11,668 nt of DNA from Lachnospiraceae bacterium (lineage in GTDB: Bacteria; Bacillota; Clostridia; Lachnospirales; Lachnospiraceae): NCBI GenBank assembly GCA_009774215.1, contig VSNH01000114.1, positions 1-11,668 of the forward strand. Reading direction: 5' to 3'. A program made the position numbers and the translations under genes. The notes under the pieces are model-generated. The model made no database searches. It was not told the origin of the DNA and saw only the letters and a list, made by a program, of their open reading frames with translations. Positions 6,645 to 11,668 of this stretch are shown piece by piece; position 1 is the stretch's first letter; each line of letters begins with the position of its first letter.

Positions 6645-9600
6645 TCATTCGTCCGCGGTCTTTTCCCTGTCATGCGGCGGGTCTGCTGCTGCCGACTCCG
6701 TCTCCTCCCGCATCTTCTCCAGCGCCTCCTCCGCCTTTAATTTTGTGAGCTTCCGCGGCCGATATCCCGCCGCCCCCGCTTCAAATCCGCAGACATGCTT
6801 GTACACACAGTAGGTACAGGCTTTCTCCGCGCCCAGCTCACAGGGATTGACAGATATGGTTCCATCCAGAATCTCCCTGCCCAGCTTCTGTATTTTACGG
6901 TTTACATAATCCGAAACGGTCCGCATGTCCTCCTCCGACATGACACTGGAGACAGCGGAGAAACTGCCGTCCTTTTTCCGCTCCAACGGCAGAATATCGG
7001 ACTTATCCGTAAACTCTCCGTCCAGCATTCTGACAGCCTCGTCATTCTCATTAACCATTCCTGTCATCTTTAATTCCCGCAAAATACGCCCGTTGATTTC
7101 CTCCGGTGAAAGCTCCTCGCCCTCCACCATCGGATCCGCCACCCGATAGTAAAGCATGGCCGCCGGCACCGCCTCCTTATCGGGATATTTCTTCTGCACA
7201 AGCTCCACCGCCGCGTTCATATAGACCACCAGCTGTAATTGCAGGCCGTAATAGAGGGCCGCCAGGTCAAACCGCCTGTCCCCGGACTTATAATCAATGA
7301 CCTTCACATACACGCGGTCGTCGGTTTCCCCGATATCCACCCGGTCAATCCTGCCCCGCAGACGCAGCTTTTCCTTTTCACTAAGAGCAATATTCAGGGA
7401 ATCCAGATTTTCCAGCACGTCGAAGGAAACCTCGAACGCCTCCGGCAAAAACCGGCCCTTGCAAAGCTGTGTCTGCAGAGTACGCACCGTGCGGTTCAAA
7501 ATCCGCTCCATCCTCACAAGCAAATGCCTGTTTCTCGCATTGCTGTAAAGGATCGTCTCCCCGTAGGACGCCGCGCAGGCGGCAAGCGTCTCCGCCACAA
7601 GCTTTCGGCCCTCCTCCTCCGGGAAGTCGAACCAGGTATAACCCTTTTCTCTCAGGCGGCCGGAAAATCCCTCCAATACACTGTGAAATAAATTTCCCAT
7701 GTCCGCCGCCTCGAAGCTGTACTCGCCACGCTCATGCAGACGAAGCCCGTACTGCAGAAAATGGGCGTAAGCGCAGGCGGCATATTTTTCCAGACGGCTG
7801 ACGCTGTTTAGCAGGGACGCGCCGTAGAGGGCCACGGCCGCCGCCCGGGAAAGCGGTCTGTCCTCATGTCTTGCAAAAGCGGTCTCCACCAGCTTCCCGA
7901 CCTGCCCGCTGTACTGCGGACTCTTTTCGTAACAGCGGTAAAACGTGAGAAATGTCCTGCGCTCCTCCTCATCCAGCCGCCCGGCCGCGTACTCCCGCAG
8001 CATATCCGTGAAAAAGCTCACGCCGTCCGCACCGCACAGAAGCTGCTCCTCCACCGCCTCCCGCTCCGGCGTCTCCAGGGCAAGCCCGGGAAACAGCCCC
8101 TGCAGAAGCTCTACCAGATAGGCGGGGCGCAGCGACCTGCCGTCCTCCCCCACTCTGGCATAGGACAGGGTAAGCGCCTCCGACGGCTTCGTCATATTCA
8201 GATACAGATAGAGCCGCTGGATGTACATCTGCTCTCTGGGAGAGGGTGCAAGCTCGATATCTGACTCCCGCAAAAATTCACGGTCAAGATCGGAAATAAT
8301 CCCGCCCCCGGAGCCCTTCGGAATATTCCCGTCGTTCACCCCCAGGAAAAAGAGCACCTTTACCTGCTTTAAACGGGTTCTCTCGATATCTCCCACCAAA
8401 ATACGGTCTACATTCTGGGGAATCGTTCCCACCGTGATCTCCGCAAGCCCCGCGTCCAGAATATCCGCAAACTCTTTGATCGTCAGTTCCTCCGCCGCGA
8501 GCAGCCCCTCGATCTGATCCAGAAGATCGATCACCAAGGGATAAATCTGGCCGTACTCTTTGGCTCTGGCCAGCTCTCCCCTCTCCTGAAAGGCTTTCTC
8601 GAAATCCGAAAGCTTCCGCTGTACCTCGTTCGCCACAAGGAAATCATAGAGCGCGCGCACCATATCCCCCGCCGTCTTGAGCGGCACAAGAAAGGGCGCA
8701 AGCTGCTCCATCAGCCGCTCACGCATGTCATTGCAGGCGGCGAGCGACGAGAGAGACGCTTCCTCGCCCTCCGGCTCCTCCTCCCTATAAGTAAAGGCCT
8801 CGCTCCAACGTTTCCGGCCCCTGATTCCGAAACGGCGGACGTAATTTTCCAGCCTGTCCACTTCCTCCGCCGTAAAGTCCGCAAGCCCCGTGCGCAGATA
8901 GTGAAAGACCGCGTCAAAGCTGAAATCCTGCAGCAAAATCTGCAGGGCGCTGCGCACATATGAGGTGAAGGGATTGCCCAGTATGCCCCTTGTCTGGTCA
9001 ATGTAAATGGGAATGTCAAAGCGGTCGAAAACCTCCTGCGCCTCCTTCCCATACACCCCCATATTGCCCGTCACCACGGCAATATCGCGGTAGCACAGTT
9101 CCTCCGATTCCAAAAGCCGCCTGCGTATCGCAATGCAGGTCTGCCGCAGCTCCTCCATGGGCGTGGACGCCTCGATCAGACGTATCTTTTCCGCCGCCCC
9201 CTCATAGGCACAAGGCGGATATCGGAACAGGTTCCTCTCCAGATGGGCAAGCTCCTGATTCTCCGCAAAACGCGGCGGACGGCCGTCCACTTTTTCCGTA
9301 CACCAAACCGCCGCCTCCTCCGAAACACCCGCCTCCGCGGCCAGTCTTTTCAAAACCGACACGGTTTTCTGCGACAGATAAAAGAGCTTCTGCTCCCCCT
9401 CCACACGGTAAGGATTTTCCCTCTCATCCACGGTGAGGGTAATAATGACTCTATCAGTCAATCTCAATAAATCCTGAATCACCCGATTCTGAATCGGCGT
9501 AAACCCGGTAAAGCCGTCGAAGGCAATGACGCTTCCCCTCACAATTTCCGATTCCGGCAGGGCCGCCCGCAGTCTGTCCAGCGTTCCCTCCGTGGTGATG

Positions 9601-10121
9601 AAGCGGCCACGTATGTATTCCCCGAAGGCCCGGTACAAATGGCGCAGATCTCTCAGCTTATAGTAGAGCGCCCCCCGCTCCTTCGCATAGTCAATCAGCG
9701 TCTCCAGCTCCTTCTCCCCGACGCCGTACTGCATAAACTCGGAGAGCGCCGACTTTACCTCATGGATATAACCGATCTTGTGCAGATGACTGCCAAGAAC
9801 CGTCAGGTTCTCCCGCTCCTGCCCGGCCACCTTGCGCAGCACCAGACTCTTTCCCGTATCGTCCAGAACCGGCAGTTCCTCCCCTCCTACTTCCTCAATG
9901 ATCCGATGGGTCAGCCTTCCGAAGCTCAACACGTCGATATTCATGATCGCGTGGCGCGGATGCTCCACCACCAGATCCATCTGGGTCTGCATGGTAAACT
10001 GATCCGGCACGATCAAGAGATAATTCTTCTCCGGATGGCGCCGGGATTCCTCTATGATATAATCATGCAGTTTCCGGCTTTTGCCGGCACCCGAGGCGCC
10101 GAAATAAAATTGCAGGGACAT
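6645..10121 (-). CDS. addB: ATP-dependent helicase/nuclease subunit B (AddB)
   Basis: AddB partners AddA in the helicase-nuclease that processes double-strand breaks; in characterised enzymes it carries the Chi-recognition site and a second nuclease. The 1158 residues match the usual length (about 1160). The N-terminus has Walker A GASGAGKS (8-15). The C-terminal nuclease shows GRIDRVD (D926) and VIDYKSGD (D943, K945), followed by YYGLQLQLVVYM as in the RecB-type nuclease fold. The four-cysteine iron-sulphur staple is present: C783 in KYAACAYAHF, then C1102, C1105 and C1111 in CTYCVYKHVC, with an additional C1094. Start ATG at 10119-10121 has AAAGGAAAG about eight bases upstream. addA follows in the standard addB-addA order. 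The last 30 residues are charged and probably disordered. An extended -10 promoter lies 26 bases upstream of the start. Confidence 0.97.
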   Translation of the reverse strand: MSLQFYFGASGAGKSRKLHDYIIEESRRHPEKNYLLIVPDQFTMQTQMDLVVEHPRHAIMNIDVLSFGRLTHRIIEEVGGEELPVLDDTGKSLVLRKVAGQERENLTVLGSHLHKIGYIHEVKSALSEFMQYGVGEKELETLIDYAKERGALYYKLRDLRHLYRAFGEYIRGRFITTEGTLDRLRAALPESEIVRGSVIAFDGFTGFTPIQNRVIQDLLRLTDRVIITLTVDERENPYRVEGEQKLFYLSQKTVSVLKRLAAEAGVSEEAAVWCTEKVDGRPPRFAENQELAHLERNLFRYPPCAYEGAAEKIRLIEASTPMEELRQTCIAIRRRLLESEELCYRDIAVVTGNMGVYGKEAQEVFDRFDIPIYIDQTRGILGNPFTSYVRSALQILLQDFSFDAVFHYLRTGLADFTAEEVDRLENYVRRFGIRGRKRWSEAFTYREEEPEGEEASLSSLAACNDMRERLMEQLAPFLVPLKTAGDMVRALYDFLVANEVQRKLSDFEKAFQERGELARAKEYGQIYPLVIDLLDQIEGLLAAEELTIKEFADILDAGLAEITVGTIPQNVDRILVGDIERTRLKQVKVLFFLGVNDGNIPKGSGGGIISDLDREFLRESDIELAPSPREQMYIQRLYLYLNMTKPSEALTLSYARVGEDGRSLRPAYLVELLQGLFPGLALETPEREAVEEQLLCGADGVSFFTDMLREYAAGRLDEEERRTFLTFYRCYEKSPQYSGQVGKLVETAFARHEDRPLSRAAAVALYGASLLNSVSRLEKYAACAYAHFLQYGLRLHERGEYSFEAADMGNLFHSVLEGFSGRLREKGYTWFDFPEEEGRKLVAETLAACAASYGETILYSNARNRHLLVRMERILNRTVRTLQTQLCKGRFLPEAFEVSFDVLENLDSLNIALSEKEKLRLRGRIDRVDIGETDDRVYVKVIDYKSGDRRFDLAALYYGLQLQLVVYMNAAVELVQKKYPDKEAVPAAMLYYRVADPMVEGEELSPEEINGRILRELKMTGMVNENDEAVRMLDGEFTDKSDILPLERKKDGSFSAVSSVMSEEDMRTVSDYVNRKIQKLGREILDGTISVNPCELGAEKACTYCVYKHVCGFEAGAAGYRPRKLTKLKAEEALEKMREETESAAADPPHDREKTADE

Positions 10122-10146
10122 TGGTCATCTTTCCTTTCTTCCCTCA

Positions 10147-10155
10147 ATTATAGCA
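10147..10155 (-). promoter_or_regulatory. Extended -10 promoter of addBA
   Basis: The minus strand reads TGCTATAAT, a perfect TGN plus TATAAT extended -10. The hexamer at the expected -35 position (AAGCAT-like) is poor, which is typical for extended -10 promoters. The predicted start is an A near 10140, giving a leader of about 19 bases with the addB ribosome-binding site. The TGC lies inside the right end (as transcribed) of the inverted-repeat element at 10153-10272. Confidence 0.68.
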
Positions 10156-10272
10156 TAAGCAGACTCGAAATGCTTCGCATTTCTCGTTCGCGTTGCTCGT
10201 CATAAACCGCCTCAGACAGCCTCGCATGCAAGCACGCAGTCTGTCTTTGCCGTTTTCTGACTCTGCTTATGC
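10153..10272. repeat. Multi-hairpin element with 11-bp terminal inverted repeats (REP/MITE-like)
   Basis: The left end GCATAAGCAGA (10153-10163) is the exact reverse complement of the right end TCTGCTTATGC (10262-10272). Inside are a 7-bp hairpin with a 3-base loop (GAAATGC, TTC, GCATTTC at 10167-10183) and a second stem with AGACAG pairing to CTGTCT around a GC-rich interior holding GCATGC. There is no room for a transposase and no obvious target duplication. The shape fits a non-autonomous miniature element or an intergenic palindromic repeat; an RNA role is possible if it is read through. It fills the space between the met terminator and the addBA promoter. Confidence 0.55.
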
Positions 10273-10275
10273 GCG

Positions 10276-10305
10276 AAAAAAGGCACCCTCCAATCGGAAA
10301 GTGCC
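10276..10305 (-). terminator. Rho-independent terminator of the met operon
   Basis: On the minus strand GGCACTTTCC, loop GATT, GGAGGGTGCC form a 10-bp stem with two G-U pairs, followed at once by TTTTTT (10276-10281). It lies about 105 bases past the metQ stop and is the only hairpin in this gap with a proper T-run. Confidence 0.85.
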
Positions 10306-10320
10306 TCTCCCATAATATAA

Positions 10321-10348
10321 GGAGAATGCCGTTTTTCAGGCATTCTCC
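10321..10348. other. Perfect 10-bp hairpin in the metQ 3' region
   Basis: GGAGAATGCC (10321-10330) and GGCATTCTCC (10339-10348) pair perfectly around an 8-base loop. On the minus strand the stem is followed by TTATATTAT, not a clean T-run, so it is a weak terminator at best. It may act as an mRNA-stabilising stem-loop for metQ. Confidence 0.6.
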
Positions 10349-10349
10349 C

Positions 10350-10416
10350 GAGTGAGACTTAGTACTTCTTGGCGTCCCGTCCTATGGCGGGACGTCCTTA
10401 GAAGTACTTCTCACTC
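10350..10416. repeat. 67-bp interrupted palindrome overlapping the metQ stop codon
   Basis: Nested arms pair in order: GAGTGAGA (10350-10357) with TCTCACTC (10409-10416), AGTACTTCT (10361-10369) with AGAAGTACT (10400-10408), and CGTCCCG (10373-10379) with CGGGACG (10388-10394), around an 8-base loop. Small mismatched bulges separate the three blocks. The metQ stop codon (10411-10413) lies inside the outer arm, so ribosomes finishing metQ would enter the stem. No T-run follows. It could be a dispersed palindromic repeat or an mRNA-end structure. Confidence 0.6.
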
Positions 10417-11226
10417 TGTGAAGGGTATCACGCCGCCATCATATGTATTGTTGATGTACTCCTTCACTGCGTCGGACTTAAGCGCCGCCACCAGCGCCTT
10501 GATCCCCTCGTTGTTCTCATTGCCTTCCTTCACCGCAATCACGTTCACATAGGTCTGCGCCGCCTCGGAATCGGACTGTTCATACGCCACAGCGTCCTTC
10601 GCCACAGAGAAGCCTGCTTCCATCGCGTAGTTGCCGTTTAAAACCATAAACGCCACCTCATCCTTGACACGGGGCACCTGCGCTGCCTCCAGCTCCTGAA
10701 TCTCCACATTGTTAGGGTTATCCTCGATATCGCGCACGGTCGCCTCCAGGCCTACGCCCGCCTTCAAAGTCAGAATGCCGTTGTCCTGCAGAAGCAGAAG
10801 CGCCCTCGCCTCGTTGGTGGTATCGTTGGGAACCGCAATGATGTCCCCCTCCGCGATCTCGGAAAGATCGCTCTTGGTGCCGGGATAAATGCCGAAAGGC
10901 TCGTAATGAATGCCGCCCGCATTGACCAGATGCGTCCCCTGCTCCTCGTTAAAGGAATCCAGATAGGGAATATGCTGGAAATAGTTGGCGTCAAACTCGC
11001 CGCTCTCCACCACCTGATTGGGCTGTACATAGTCGTTGAATACCGTCACCTCCAACGTGTAGCCCTGCTCCGCCAGAATCGGCTTCACCTGCTCCAGAAT
11101 CTCCGCATGAGGTGTCGCGGAAGCCGCCACCATGATCGTGCCATCGTCCTTCTTGCTACCGCAGCCCGTCAGTGTACCAAGCGCCAGAGCCGCGGTCACA
11201 ATCGTTACCACAATTTTCTTTTTCAT
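10411..11226 (-). CDS. metQ: Methionine ABC transporter substrate-binding lipoprotein MetQ
   Basis: A complete 271-residue protein of the NlpA/MetQ lipoprotein family, which captures D- or L-methionine outside the membrane and hands it to MetI with the ATPase MetN. The N-terminus MKKK is followed by a hydrophobic stretch and the lipobox LTGC, with C22 as the lipidation site, then a polar linker GSKKDDG. The mature part has VAASATPHAEIL, VFNDYVQPNQVVESGEFDANYFQHIPYLDSF in broken form, and VPNDTTNEARALLLLQ, all typical of the family. The C-terminus ends GGVIPFTE, near normal length. ATG at 11224-11226 has GAGGAGGAG about seven bases upstream. The gene follows metI by 17 bases and shares its transcript. 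Any S-box or other methionine-responsive leader would be upstream of metN, outside this window. Related lipoproteins with other ligands exist, but the adjacent MetI supports methionine. Confidence 0.93.
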   Translation of the reverse strand: MKKKIVVTIVTAALALGTLTGCGSKKDDGTIMVAASATPHAEILEQVKPILAEQGYTLEVTVFNDYVQPNQVVESGEFDANYFQHIPYLDSFNEEQGTHLVNAGGIHYEPFGIYPGTKSDLSEIAEGDIIAVPNDTTNEARALLLLQDNGILTLKAGVGLEATVRDIEDNPNNVEIQELEAAQVPRVKDEVAFMVLNGNYAMEAGFSVAKDAVAYEQSDSEAAQTYVNVIAVKEGNENNEGIKALVAALKSDAVKEYINNTYDGGVIPFTE

Positions 11227-11243
11227 AATCTTCTCCTCCTCTA

Positions 11244-11668
11244 TTACTTCCTCTTATCCAGCTTCACAGACAGCCGCATCCCCAGCGTCTGGAAAATCTG
11301 CACCAGCACCACCAGAAGCACCACCGAGACAATCATAATCAGCGTCTCGTAACGGTAATAGCCGTAGCGCATGGCGATATCTCCAAGTCCGCCGCCGCCG
11401 ACCACGCCCGCCATCGCGGAGTAGCCGAGAATCGTGCCGATGGCAATGGTCACGCCCACCAGAATCGACGTCCTCGCCTCCACCAGCAGTACCTTCCATA
11501 TGATCGTAAGCGTACCTGCGCCCATACTCTGCGCCGCCTCCACCACACCGTGATCCACTTCTTTAATAGAAGATTCTATCATACGGCCGATTAAGGGCGC
11601 TGCCGCAATGGTCAGCGGCACGATCGTGGCTGCCGCTCCCGTACTTTTTCCCACAATCGCCCTCGTCA
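11244..11668 (-). CDS. metI: Methionine ABC transporter permease MetI (N-terminus cut by window edge)
   Basis: The last 141 residues of a MetI-type permease, about two thirds of the protein, are visible; the frame is open through the right edge, so the start is missing. The visible part begins TRAIVGKSTGAAATIVPLTI, which matches the family's GTSIGTTAAIVPL region. The cytoplasmic EAA loop that contacts MetN follows: EAAQSMGAGTLTIIWKVLL. The usual LPEA after this loop reads LVEA here. Next come a membrane helix with GYSAMAGVVGGGGLGDIA and a final helix before the basic tail KLDKRK. The stop at 11244-11246 is 17 bases before metQ, in the order metN-metI-metQ expected for Firmicutes. The gene transports methionine across the membrane using ATP hydrolysed by MetN. 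Confidence 0.92.
   Translation of the reverse strand, partial: TRAIVGKSTGAAATIVPLTIAAAPLIGRMIESSIKEVDHGVVEAAQSMGAGTLTIIWKVLLVEARTSILVGVTIAIGTILGYSAMAGVVGGGGLGDIAMRYGYYRYETLIMIVSVVLLVVLVQIFQTLGMRLSVKLDKRK

Noticed and set aside
10153..10272. tRNA or small structured RNA gene
   Set aside because: The stems do not form a cloverleaf, there is no CCA-end or TPsiC-like sequence, and I see no dedicated promoter reading into it; an inverted-repeat element fits better.
11500..11525. Loss of function in MetI because the EAA loop reads LVEA rather than LPEA
   Set aside because: One proline substitution at this position is tolerated in the wider permease superfamily, and the rest of the loop and membrane segments look normal.

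Overview
This window looks like chromosomal DNA of a fairly GC-rich Clostridia member, most likely Lachnospiraceae. The reasons are the AddA/AddB helicase-nuclease pair in place of RecBCD, Gram-positive ribosome-binding sites (GGAGG type), sigma-A-type promoters, a lipoprotein MetQ with a short LTGC lipobox, and the style of the substrate-binding protein. The taxon is inferred from style, not from a marker gene. Every gene I can support lies on the minus strand, so transcription runs from high to low coordinates.

Region by region, in transcription order. (1) 11668-10411: the 3' part of a methionine ABC importer operon, with a truncated permease MetI followed by the substrate-binding lipoprotein MetQ. 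(2) 10410-10122: a 289-bp gap holding three tandem hairpins. The first contains the metQ stop codon and the last is a Rho-independent terminator. Next comes a roughly 120-bp multi-hairpin element bounded by 11-bp inverted repeats, whose end abuts an extended -10 promoter for the next operon. (3) 10121-2429: addB then addA, encoding the two subunits of the AddAB double-strand-break resection enzyme. AddA is longer than the family norm because of low-complexity insertions, one built from 18-bp repeats. (4) 2428-2338: a short gap with a near-consensus sigma-A promoter. (5) 2337-1: a likely four-gene operon with a small 77-residue protein, a DHH/DHHA1 phosphoesterase, an AT-rich 51-residue protein, and a membrane-anchored periplasmic-binding-type protein that runs off the left edge.

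Functionally the window joins methionine uptake, recombinational DNA repair, and a small operon centred on a DHH phosphoesterase whose substrate cannot be told from sequence. I see no phage, IS transposase, CRISPR array, tRNA, rRNA or recognisable defence cassette. The parts least explained by known families are the multi-hairpin element next to the addBA promoter, the palindrome over the metQ stop codon, the repeat-derived insertions in AddA, and the two small proteins flanking the DHH gene. I do not think the window shows a convincing new multi-gene system.
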